DNA from: Alkalibacterium indicireducens
GTDB lineage: Bacteria; Bacillota; Bacilli; Lactobacillales; Carnobacteriaceae_A
NCBI RefSeq assembly: GCF_039522005.1
Contig: NZ_BAAADA010000177.1
Span: forward strand, 1-6,053
Direction of reading: 5' to 3'
DNA length: 6,053 nucleotides
Within the stretch, counting starts at the first letter, position 1, and every line of letters starts with the position of its first letter. Of this stretch, positions 1 to 6,009 are shown one piece after another. The notes beneath the pieces are model-generated. The model saw only the letters and a program-made list of their open reading frames with translations. It ran no database searches and had not been told where the DNA came from. The translations under genes were made by a program, and so were the position numbers.

Positions 1-95
1 TGTTTTCCACATGTGAATTCCTCGAGCTTTTGGTATATAAAGTGTTGTTATAAATTTTGGGCAAATTCAAAGTTGTCAAGATGCATTTGTCAAAT

Positions 96-142
96 AAAAA
101 CTCCTGAGCGCGGTTCATCTTAGACCGGATTCAGGAGTTTCT
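96..142 (-). terminator. Rho-independent terminator of the operon, probably bidirectional
   Basis: Arms AAACTCCTGA (131-140 on the minus strand) and TCAGGAGTTT (98-107) are perfect 10-bp complements, extendable by a G-U and an A-U pair. An inner CGGT/ACCG helix (111-114 with 124-127) lies in the loop. The minus strand continues TTTTTATTTG past the stem, a good U-tract for the operon. The plus strand continues with CTGTTTATTTTTTT, so it may also stop transcription entering from the left edge. It lies about 90 bases past the GH32 stop. Confidence 0.8.
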
Positions 143-172
143 GTTTATTTTTTTGACTGCAAAACCCAGTAG

Positions 173-215
173 CCTTTAAATTAGCTTAATACACTTTCTA
201 CCACCTAATTAAAGG
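173..215. repeat. Imperfect inverted repeat just after the GH32 gene
   Basis: CCTTTAAATTAG (173-184) and CTAATTAAAGG (205-215) are complementary apart from one bulged base, around a 20-base loop. It starts 13 bases beyond the GH32 stop. AT-rich with no U-tract after it, it could protect the mRNA 3' end or be a relic of an older terminator. Function unknown. Confidence 0.45.
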
Positions 216-227
216 TTATTGTACATA

Positions 228-1688
228 TCACTTGGAAATATCCCCAGTAACTATAGTATCTATTTTTAATGTGTCCGTTGAGCTTAATAGTACATTTGTA
301 ATGGGAGAATCCATATAATAAGTGCTCGTTATAGATGATTCACCATTGATAAATATCTCTATAGACGATTTATCAACAAAAAATTCTATATCAACAAAAT
401 CTCCTTTATAATTAGTTCTTTTTGTCTCACTCAATTTATCTTGTTTATAGTCTCTAATCTCGACATTTAAGCTTTCTCTTGAAAATACCACTGTATTATT
501 TTCTATTATGGATTTTAATTGCTCATTTAGTTCATTCGAAAAGGTAATTTCAAAATTATTTATCACTTGATTAGAAATTTTAACTTTTAAGTACTCTACT
601 GGGTTACCTATAATAAGTTCTTCTTCAAAATCAAAGTTTGATATTACCAGATCTTCTTTTATTTGATCTTTTATATTTTCCAGATAATTAAATTTAAGAG
701 AAAGTCCTTCTTCTGCGATAGTTCTTGGAAGACTCATTTGACCTGCCCAAAGATGTTTATTATCATGCGTTGGTAATGTCCTATTCCAACCTTGCATCCA
801 AGCAAAAGCTACATATTGTTCTCCAATCCTTACTGACTGAGGAGCATAGAAGTCTAGCCCTTTATCCATTTCATAAACCTTACTAACTTCAAACTTGTAC
901 TTATTCCAATCCATTTCTCCTTCAATTATCCAAGTTATGTGAGGATAAAAAACCTTTGTGACTTCATCAGTATAATCCATCGCACTCAACATAAAAACTT
1001 GTTTCTTCTCAAATAATAGTAAATCTGGACACTCTACCATAGAACCTAAATACTTATTATGTTCCAATACTACTGATACAAATTCCCAGTTAAATAAATC
1101 ATTTGATTTATAGAGTAATACTTGGCCTTCATTATTCACAGTCTTCGATCCAATCACACAATAATAGGTACCATTTTTTTCTACTATTTTAGGATCTCTA
1201 AAATCTACTACAGAACTTCCTGAAGGTACATCTTCTTCACTAAGAACAGGATTATTTTCATACTTCACAAAATTTACACCATCTTCAGAAAAAGCGATAT
1301 TTTGATTTTGCCTAGTTAGTGTTTCGTCTTCTTCGTTGGGCAAATGACCTGTATACATTAGATACAAAATCCCATCCTTTTCTATTGCGCTCCCAGAAAA
1401 ACAGCCCCCTTTATCGTAGTTCTCATCAGGAGCTAAAGCTACCGGTAGATGCTCCCACTTCAATCCATCCTTACTCTTAGCATGTCCCCAATGCATAGGA
1501 CCCCACTGCGAATCATAAGGATAGTATTGATAGAATAAATGATAGTATTCTTGATAGAAAGAAACTCCATTAGGATCGTTCATCCAACCTACTGTTGGAG
1601 CAAAATGAAATGTTGGATAATATTGCTTATTCACCTCGTTCTTTTTTTCTTTTACAATTTGATTTGCGTTATTTAAAGAATAATTCAT
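228..1688 (-). CDS. GH32 beta-fructosidase (sucrose / fructo-oligosaccharide or sucrose-6-phosphate hydrolase), cytoplasmic
   Basis: Retaining hydrolase that releases fructose from beta-fructosides; 486 aa, the usual length of bacterial SacA/BfrA-type enzymes. All three GH32 catalytic motifs are visible: WMNDPNG at 35-41 (nucleophile Asp38), FRDPK at 163-167 (transition-state Asp165) and ECPD at 219-222 (acid/base Glu219). Also present are WGHA at 67-70, FSGSA at 97-101, DFYAPQS at 279-285 and MSLPR at 318-322, which closes the five-bladed propeller. The C-terminal beta-sandwich follows, with SSIEIFING at 441-449. There is no signal peptide or anchor, so the enzyme should act on imported sugar. 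Last gene of the operon, 6 bp after the second permease and in the same reading frame as it. The SD-like AGGAGTG is unusually far (12 nt) from this ATG; a GTG at residue 19 is a weaker alternative start. Because the partner is an ABC importer rather than a PTS, unphosphorylated sucrose or short fructo-oligosaccharides are the likelier substrates (inference). The family call is near certain; the substrate is not. Confidence 0.95.
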   Translation of the reverse strand: MNYSLNNANQIVKEKKNEVNKQYYPTFHFAPTVGWMNDPNGVSFYQEYYHLFYQYYPYDSQWGPMHWGHAKSKDGLKWEHLPVALAPDENYDKGGCFSGSAIEKDGILYLMYTGHLPNEEDETLTRQNQNIAFSEDGVNFVKYENNPVLSEEDVPSGSSVVDFRDPKIVEKNGTYYCVIGSKTVNNEGQVLLYKSNDLFNWEFVSVVLEHNKYLGSMVECPDLLLFEKKQVFMLSAMDYTDEVTKVFYPHITWIIEGEMDWNKYKFEVSKVYEMDKGLDFYAPQSVRIGEQYVAFAWMQGWNRTLPTHDNKHLWAGQMSLPRTIAEEGLSLKFNYLENIKDQIKEDLVISNFDFEEELIIGNPVEYLKVKISNQVINNFEITFSNELNEQLKSIIENNTVVFSRESLNVEIRDYKQDKLSETKRTNYKGDFVDIEFFVDKSSIEIFINGESSITSTYYMDSPITNVLLSSTDTLKIDTIVTGDISK

Positions 1689-1694
1689 ATTTTA

Positions 1695-2537
1695 TTATTT
1701 CACTCCTGTTCCAGAACTGCTAAGTCCTTGTACTAAGTATTTTTGGAAAAAGACATATATTAAAATCAAAGGAATAGTTGAAATAGTTAAGATAGCCATC
1801 ACTTGGTTAATATACACTGGTTCAGTATTGTTGAGATTAGTTATAGCTACCTGTAAAGGATGTCTCTGAGAATTTGTCAGTACCATTAGTGGCCAAATAT
1901 AGTCATTCCAGCTCATAATAAAAGACAAGGTCCCAACTGTAGCTATAGCTGGTTTAGACATGGGTAACATTATTCTCCAGTAAATTTGAAACTTAGAGGC
2001 TCCCTCTAGTGTTGCCGCTTCCTGCAATTCAGTTGATATTGCTCTAAAGAAAATAGTGAACATGTAAATATATAGCGGAGTAGAAATTAAAGGTAAAATT
2101 ACAGCCAATGGAGTGTCTAACACCCCTAGACGTTGGGTAACTACAAATCTAGTAATTATTATTGTTTCACCTGGAATTACCAGCAAAGCTATCATTAATG
2201 CAAATATGATTTTTTTGAACTTAAAGTCAACTGTTGCAAACGCAAATCCCGCCAACGAATTCACTATTATTGAACCCAAAGTTACACTAATAGCATAGAA
2301 TAAACTATTTGAAATATATCTAACAATATTAAAACGACTAAAGATTGCATCATATGGTGTAAACCATTCACTAACATGCCCCGCAGGAAGAAATGCTCGA
2401 ATTGTTCCCATATCACGAAAAATTTCTGCTTCTGGCTTCATGGAAGATACTATCATCCACACTAATGGAAAGATAAATAAAATAGCCAGCATAATACTTA
2501 AAATATGAAATAGAATTGATTGCGTTTTATTGCTCAT
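1695..2537 (-). CDS. Carbohydrate ABC importer permease, MalG/MsmG type
   Basis: Second transmembrane subunit of a CUT1-type sugar importer, 280 aa, typical of MalG-like proteins. About six hydrophobic segments are visible: near residues 7-31, 73-100, 108-126, 143-164, 197-220 and 246-265. The cytoplasmic EAA loop that docks on the ATPase is at 173-192 (EAATLEGA ... IMLP). The tail QKYLVQGLSSSGTGVK is typical of the MalG branch. The start is fixed by a strong SD, AGGAGGGG at 2544-2551, six bases before the ATG. This SD lies within the last codons of the upstream permease gene, and the two genes overlap by 11 bp, so translation is probably coupled. The stop is a tandem TAA TAA, with the GH32 start following in frame. 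The family is secure; the sugar specificity is inferred from the neighbours. Confidence 0.95.
   Translation of the reverse strand: MSNKTQSILFHILSIMLAILFIFPLVWMIVSSMKPEAEIFRDMGTIRAFLPAGHVSEWFTPYDAIFSRFNIVRYISNSLFYAISVTLGSIIVNSLAGFAFATVDFKFKKIIFALMIALLVIPGETIIITRFVVTQRLGVLDTPLAVILPLISTPLYIYMFTIFFRAISTELQEAATLEGASKFQIYWRIMLPMSKPAIATVGTLSFIMSWNDYIWPLMVLTNSQRHPLQVAITNLNNTEPVYINQVMAILTISTIPLILIYVFFQKYLVQGLSSSGTGVK
1704..1710 (-). promoter_or_regulatory. Distant ribosome binding site of the GH32 gene
   Basis: AGGAGTG lies in the last sense codons of the second permease gene and is the only SD-like sequence before the GH32 ATG. It is separated from that ATG by 12 bases (AAATAATAAAAT), longer than the 6-7 bases seen for the other four genes. 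Weak or coupled initiation of the hydrolase is therefore likely. Confidence 0.5.
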
Positions 2538-3453
2538 TTGTGTCCCCTCCTATGAACTTACGCTGAAGCAAGGTGAACATGATTATAACTCCACCATATA
2601 CAACTGTTAATGCACTGGCAAAACCTACTTGTCTATCGGTAAAACCAGTTCTGTAAATATAGTACACAGGGGTCATCGTAGAGTTCAAAGGGCCCCCTTG
2701 TGTCATTACCATAGGCTGAATAATCAACTTAAATGCATCAATCAAAGTTGTTGTAAGAATCAATAGAGATGTTGGCTTAAGCATAGGTAATGTTACATTT
2801 AAAAATTGTTGCCACTTAGAAGCACCATCTATTCTAGCTGCTTCGTAAATTTCATTGGGTATATTCTGTAAACCGGCTAGAAAAATCAGCATTTGAAATC
2901 CCGCCCCTTGCCAAGCCGACACAACTATAATTGCATACATCGCTTGATCCGGGCTACTTAAAAATGGTTGAGGAGAAACACCCACCCTTACTAATATTCC
3001 ATTTATTAATCCAGATGAGGGATTTAAAAGATACAGCCAAAGAACTGAAACAACAACTAGTGACATAACTACAGGTGAGAAGAAAGCTACTTTATAAAAT
3101 AAAGTACTTCTACTTCTTCGATTTACTAATAGCGCTAAACCTAATGCAGTCCCAACTTGAATAGGCATAATGAAAATAACAAACTGAAAAATATTCATAA
3201 TGCTTTGTCTCATTAAACGATCATTGAACATTCTTCTGAAATTCTCAAGACCAATAAATTCAGTTAATTGAGGAGTTAGCATATGATAATCAGTCAATGA
3301 ATAGTATAAAGACATCATAGATGGTAAAAACATAAATAAACCAATAATAATTAAAGCCGGCAATAAGAAAGCATATCCAATAATATTTTCTTTCATCATA
3401 TTTTTATTGAGTTTTCTAGTATTAGTATTTAATAAATCAGATTTAGTAACCAT
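2527..3453 (-). CDS. Carbohydrate ABC importer permease, MalF/MsmF type
   Basis: First transmembrane subunit of the importer, 308 aa, the size of the shorter MalF/MsmF-like permeases that lack the large periplasmic loop of enteric MalF. A polar N-terminal stretch (1-23) precedes hydrophobic segments near 24-51, 86-110, 121-142, 171-192, 226-249 and 276-296. The EAA loop is at 204-223 (EAARIDGA ... TLP), and the TQGGP motif typical of the MalF branch is at 251-255. The SD AAGGGGG at 3461-3467 sits seven bases before the ATG. Met19/Met20 lack an SD, so the first ATG is preferred. It is separated from the binding-protein gene by 60 bp containing a stem-loop, and overlaps the next permease by 11 bp. 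It should form a heterodimer with that permease and bind an ATPase encoded elsewhere. Confidence 0.95.
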   Translation of the reverse strand: MVTKSDLLNTNTRKLNKNMMKENIIGYAFLLPALIIIGLFMFLPSMMSLYYSLTDYHMLTPQLTEFIGLENFRRMFNDRLMRQSIMNIFQFVIFIMPIQVGTALGLALLVNRRSRSTLFYKVAFFSPVVMSLVVVSVLWLYLLNPSSGLINGILVRVGVSPQPFLSSPDQAMYAIIVVSAWQGAGFQMLIFLAGLQNIPNEIYEAARIDGASKWQQFLNVTLPMLKPTSLLILTTTLIDAFKLIIQPMVMTQGGPLNSTMTPVYYIYRTGFTDRQVGFASALTVVYGGVIIMFTLLQRKFIGGDTNEQ

Positions 3454-3481
3454 TCAACTTCCCCCTTGTCTAACATAGAAC

Positions 3482-3508
3482 TAAAAGCTGAGCGAAGCCT
3501 AGCTTTTA
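3482..3508 (-). other. Intercistronic stem-loop between binding-protein and first permease genes
   Basis: Perfect 8-bp arms TAAAAGCT and AGCTTTTA, continued inside by one mismatch, a G-U pair and two G-C pairs around a three-base loop in minus-strand RNA. It begins six bases after the binding-protein stop and ends just before the permease SD. Stem-loops at this position are common in binding-protein importer operons, where they keep binding-protein mRNA more abundant than permease mRNA by 3'-end protection or partial termination. That role is inferred here. Confidence 0.55.
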
Positions 3509-3513
3509 ACTGC

Positions 3514-4839
3514 TTATTCTAAATGTCCTTCTATCTCTTGCGCTTTTAAATCTAGTAACTCTGAAACATCTGGGTTTTGTTCATAATAAGATACTTCTGT
3601 CACAGTTTCTTGGAAGGTTCTGCTTACTTGAGGATAATTAATTAATACAGGTCTTGCTCGCCCGGTACGTGAATTTTGCTCAATTAAGACTTGCATTGGC
3701 TCATCTACCTCTTCAAGCATTCTATCAGCTACAGACTGTCTAGCAGGTAAAACTGAGTTCCCCATACTCATATTGTACAATTGCTCTTCGGAAGTTAGAA
3801 AATCAATTAAAGCAGCAGCACCTTCAGGGTTGTCAGTTGAAGTTGTCATGCCGTACGCCCAACTACCCGTGGGACTTACTAACTCTCCTGTTTCTGGAGA
3901 AACAGGATACGGCATGATACCGTACTCTATGTCTTGATATTCACTTTCAAGTTGCTGTATTGTCCATGAACCACTCAACAATAGAGCGTATTCTCCAGTA
4001 TGGAAGCCAAAATCAACTGGTGTGATTGTAGAGTAGCCTTCGCTTACTAAACCTTGAATAAAGTCAAAAGCTGATGCAGTCTCTTCTGAATCGAAATATC
4101 CAACAGACTCAGTTCCAGATTCATTTGTAATTTCTCCACCAGCTGACCATACGAATGGTGAGAATGCATACATTAACCATTCTGATTGATCATCAAAACC
4201 AACATCAATAACAGGCCCATCAAAATATCCATGTAAAGTTTCTAACATATCATTAAATTCATTCCAATCCCACGGATTATCTACGGTCGGTAAGTTAGAT
4301 GTATCAATTCCTGCTTCCTGTAACATATCTTCATTGTAGAAGACGCCTACACTTGATTCTGAAAACCCGATAGCATACAATTCATCTTCGAACGTACCTT
4401 GTTCAATTATACTAGGTAAAAAATCATCTACATTGGATAACATTCCATCAAGAGATTGTAGTATTCCAGAATTAGCATAAGCTGCTGTATTTGGCCCATC
4501 TAATGTAATAACATCTGGTAATGTGTCGGTAGTTAATGCAGCATTAATTACATCCTCGTAACCTCCACCAGCCCCACTTCTGGGAATGTATCTTACTGAA
4601 GCTGTCAATCCATCTTCGTTAGATTCATTAAACTCATTAATCGAATCGACCATTACTTGACCTTCAGCAGATTCTTCAGAAAATTGAACCCACATAGTTA
4701 TTTCATTTGCATCTCCACTTTGACCATCTGGGGTTTCAGAGTCAAAAGAATCAGCATTCTCATTGTTTTCTCCATTTCCACATCCAAGCATAAAAAATCC
4801 CGTACCTAATAAAGAAAGTAACTTAAGCTTATTCAACAT
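3514..4839 (-). CDS. Sugar-binding lipoprotein of an ABC importer (family 1 extracellular solute-binding protein, MsmE-like)
   Basis: Captures the sugar outside the membrane and delivers it to the two permeases encoded downstream; 441 aa, normal for family 1 (MalE/MsmE-like) binding proteins. The lipoprotein signal is clear: LNKLKLLSLL with two lysines, a hydrophobic core, then FMLGC with lipidated Cys20. A Gly/Asn/Asp/Glu-rich linker follows to about residue 44, and the folded domain starts with NEITMWVQF at 45-53. LPDV at 107-110 followed by an alanine-rich helix, FYNEDMLQEAGI, and the late GSWAYGM and LIDFLTSEE segments are typical of the family. The mature protein is extraordinarily acidic: about 79 Asp/Glu against 8 Arg and 1 Lys. 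The start is set by AGGAGG at 4847-4852, seven bases before the ATG. It is the first gene of the structural operon, directly behind the promoter and operators at 4856-4922. The exact ligand cannot be read from the sequence; the GH32 partner suggests a beta-fructoside. Confidence 0.95.
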   Translation of the reverse strand: MLNKLKLLSLLGTGFFMLGCGNGENNENADSFDSETPDGQSGDANEITMWVQFSEESAEGQVMVDSINEFNESNEDGLTASVRYIPRSGAGGGYEDVINAALTTDTLPDVITLDGPNTAAYANSGILQSLDGMLSNVDDFLPSIIEQGTFEDELYAIGFSESSVGVFYNEDMLQEAGIDTSNLPTVDNPWDWNEFNDMLETLHGYFDGPVIDVGFDDQSEWLMYAFSPFVWSAGGEITNESGTESVGYFDSEETASAFDFIQGLVSEGYSTITPVDFGFHTGEYALLLSGSWTIQQLESEYQDIEYGIMPYPVSPETGELVSPTGSWAYGMTTSTDNPEGAAALIDFLTSEEQLYNMSMGNSVLPARQSVADRMLEEVDEPMQVLIEQNSRTGRARPVLINYPQVSRTFQETVTEVSYYEQNPDVSELLDLKAQEIEGHLE

Positions 4840-4855
4840 ATTATTTCCTCCTATG

Positions 4856-4901
4856 TGAAACCGTTTTATTTAACAATTAAAGTATATGTCATCCGGTTTC
4901 A
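4856..4901. promoter_or_regulatory. Inverted TGAAACCG half-sites flanking the -10 box (possible cre or auxiliary operators)
   Basis: TGAAACCG occurs at 4856-4863 on the plus strand and again at 4894-4901 on the minus strand, 30 bp apart and facing each other. Each resembles half of a CcpA/LacI-family site (TGNAANCG), but the second half of each is poor. The inner one lies in the promoter spacer and the other in the early leader, near +11 to +18. They may be degenerate cre sites for catabolite repression or extra contacts for the local regulator. The assignment is tentative. Confidence 0.4.
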
Positions 4902-4909
4902 TATGTCAA
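4881..4909 (-). promoter_or_regulatory. Sigma-A promoter of the binding-protein/permease/GH32 operon
   Basis: On the minus strand TTGACA (4904-4909) is followed by exactly 17 bases and then TATACT (4881-4886). This is a perfect -35 box with one mismatch in the -10 box. Transcription should start near 4874, giving a leader of roughly 35 nt before the binding-protein ATG. The -35 box lies inside the left arm of the palindrome at 4901-4922, so repressor binding would block RNA polymerase. Confidence 0.85.
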
Positions 4910-4922
4910 CCGCTTGACATAT
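4901..4922. promoter_or_regulatory. LacI-type operator palindrome overlapping the -35 box
   Basis: Arms ATATGTCAA (4901-4909) and TTGACATAT (4914-4922) are perfect reverse complements around the spacer CCGC. The dyad axis falls between C4911 and G4912, so the only mismatched pair in 22 bp is C4910/C4913. A symmetric site with a central CpG is the hallmark of LacI/GalR-family operators. Its position over the -35 box, just downstream of a LacI-family gene, makes it the best candidate binding site for that regulator. Binding itself is inferred. Confidence 0.75.
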
Positions 4923-4928
4923 TCTTTT

Positions 4929-4970
4929 TTAAATATTGCTAGTACACTCTACTGCACTAGCAATATTTAA
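4929..4970 (-). terminator. Long hairpin at the 3' end of the LacI-family gene (terminator-like, no clear U-tract)
   Basis: In minus-strand RNA, arms at 4953-4970 and 4929-4946 form an 18-bp stem with a single G-U pair and the hexaloop GUAGAG. The regulator's TAA stop (4967-4969) lies in the upstream arm. The stem is followed by an A-rich run rather than a U-tract, so classic intrinsic termination is doubtful. A shorter stem ending at GCAA would leave UAUUU as a weak tail. It may terminate or protect the regulator mRNA and insulate it from the operon promoter. Confidence 0.5.
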
Positions 4971-5953
4971 GTTAGCCTAGTCGTATTTGAAGAAATTAAC
5001 TCTACAGGATAAATAATTTGTTTTTCAACTTCTCTTCCATTTATTAAATTAATTAACGCTTCAACAGCGCCTTTAGCAAGAAGGTCTATGGGCTGTCTAA
5101 TAGTACTTATTTCAGGATTTAAAAGCCTTATCATTTCTGTTCCATCGAAACCTATTACTTTTAATTTTTTCGGGATTTCAATACCTAAATCTTTTGCAGC
5201 ATTAATAAAGAGTTTAGCCATCACATCGTCTCCTGCAAATACCCCGTCATACTTTTCCGTTAATAAAATTGACTTAATTATTTCAATCTTTTTATCAAAA
5301 GAATAGTTAAAAGGAATTTCAATTATATTGGACTTTAATCCATGCTCAGAGACTACTTTTCTGTATGCTTCAGATCGATCGTTTGCTGGGGTTAGTATAT
5401 TTTTATCTCCAACAACACATAATATGCTTTTACAGCTATTATTGATTAATTCTTTTGTAGCCAATTCTCCACCCAGATAATTATCACTTTGAATTATTGG
5501 AATCTCCTGAGTAATTTCTCTTTCAATTGACACGATTTTATTTTCTAAGTTCTTGTATTCAGATATATCAATATTATGAGACCCCACTATTATGCCATCT
5601 ACTCTTCTTTCTTTTAATAACTTTAAATACTTCTTCTCATTCTTTATATCATTTAAACTATTGCAGATAAATAAATTATAACCATTCTGAGCAAGCAACT
5701 TTTCAATATGGAAAGTTAATTCCCCGAAATAAGGATTTTTAGTAGTCGGAATAATCAACGCAATAAACTTGGTTTCATTTGTAAAAAAAGACCTTGCAAT
5801 TTCATTCGGTGTATAATTTAACTCATCTACTGCTTTCATGACTTTATCTTTCATTTCATCACTAATGTATCCTCTATTGTTAAGTACTCTCGATACAGTA
5901 GTTACAGAAACTTCTGCTTTTTTAGCAACGTCTTTTATAGTGGTATTTTTCAT
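4967..5953 (-). CDS. LacI-family transcriptional regulator of the sugar operon
   Basis: Sugar-responsive DNA-binding protein, 328 aa, full family length. The N-terminal LacI helix-turn-helix spans residues 5-26 (TIKDVAKKAEVSVTTVSRVL), with the recognition helix starting near Ser16-Val17-Thr18. The hinge region is LNYTPNEIARSFF (45-57); the usually invariant minor-groove Leu is Phe56 here. From about residue 61 comes the periplasmic-binding-protein-like effector domain: ALIIPTTKNPYFGEL, VDGIIVGS, IIQSDNYLGG, YDGVFAGDDVMA, KVIGFDG and ISTIRQPID. The last is a phrase common in sucrose/fructan-type repressors. The SD GGGAG (5961-5965) is seven bases before the ATG. It is encoded upstream of, and in the same direction as, the operon, but is separated from it by a hairpin and a dedicated promoter with a LacI-style palindrome. 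Local repression relieved by the sugar is therefore the natural role (inference). The family is secure; the effector is unknown. Confidence 0.95.
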   Translation of the reverse strand: MKNTTIKDVAKKAEVSVTTVSRVLNNRGYISDEMKDKVMKAVDELNYTPNEIARSFFTNETKFIALIIPTTKNPYFGELTFHIEKLLAQNGYNLFICNSLNDIKNEKKYLKLLKERRVDGIIVGSHNIDISEYKNLENKIVSIEREITQEIPIIQSDNYLGGELATKELINNSCKSILCVVGDKNILTPANDRSEAYRKVVSEHGLKSNIIEIPFNYSFDKKIEIIKSILLTEKYDGVFAGDDVMAKLFINAAKDLGIEIPKKLKVIGFDGTEMIRLLNPEISTIRQPIDLLAKGAVEALINLINGREVEKQIIYPVELISSNTTRLT

Positions 5954-6009
5954 ACTTTTTCTCCCTTTTTTTCAGAAGTAATTACCAATTTTTTTGTTTT
6001 TTCGTGTTG

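Noticed and set aside
3..53. Plus-strand open frame entering from the left edge and ending with TAA at 51-53
   Set aside because: Only 16 codons are visible and no domain can be recognised, so it was not listed as a partial gene.
47..93. Possible leftward promoter from two TTGACA motifs (minus strand, 74-79 and 88-93) and TATAAC (47-52)
   Set aside because: Spacings to the -10-like TATAAC are about 21 bases or more, and no supportable gene follows before the window edge.
2113..2298. 61-codon open frame on the plus strand inside the second permease gene
   Set aside because: It is antisense to a clearly conserved membrane protein, shows no recognisable motif, and is explained by the codon pattern of the opposite strand.
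4914..4945. Plus-strand promoter from the second TTGACA of the operator palindrome
   Set aside because: No acceptable -10 box at 16-18 bases (TAGTAC is at 20) and the only gene ahead is antisense; the TTGACA copy follows from palindrome symmetry.
4840..4966. Riboswitch or leader peptide in the regulator/binding-protein gap
   Set aside because: The leader after the predicted start is only about 35 nt, too short for a riboswitch, and has no small ORF with an SD; the rest is accounted for by operator, promoter and hairpin.
5088..5306. 72-codon open frame on the plus strand inside the LacI-family gene
   Set aside because: It lies opposite the well-conserved effector domain, has no convincing SD or family resemblance, and reads as a shadow.
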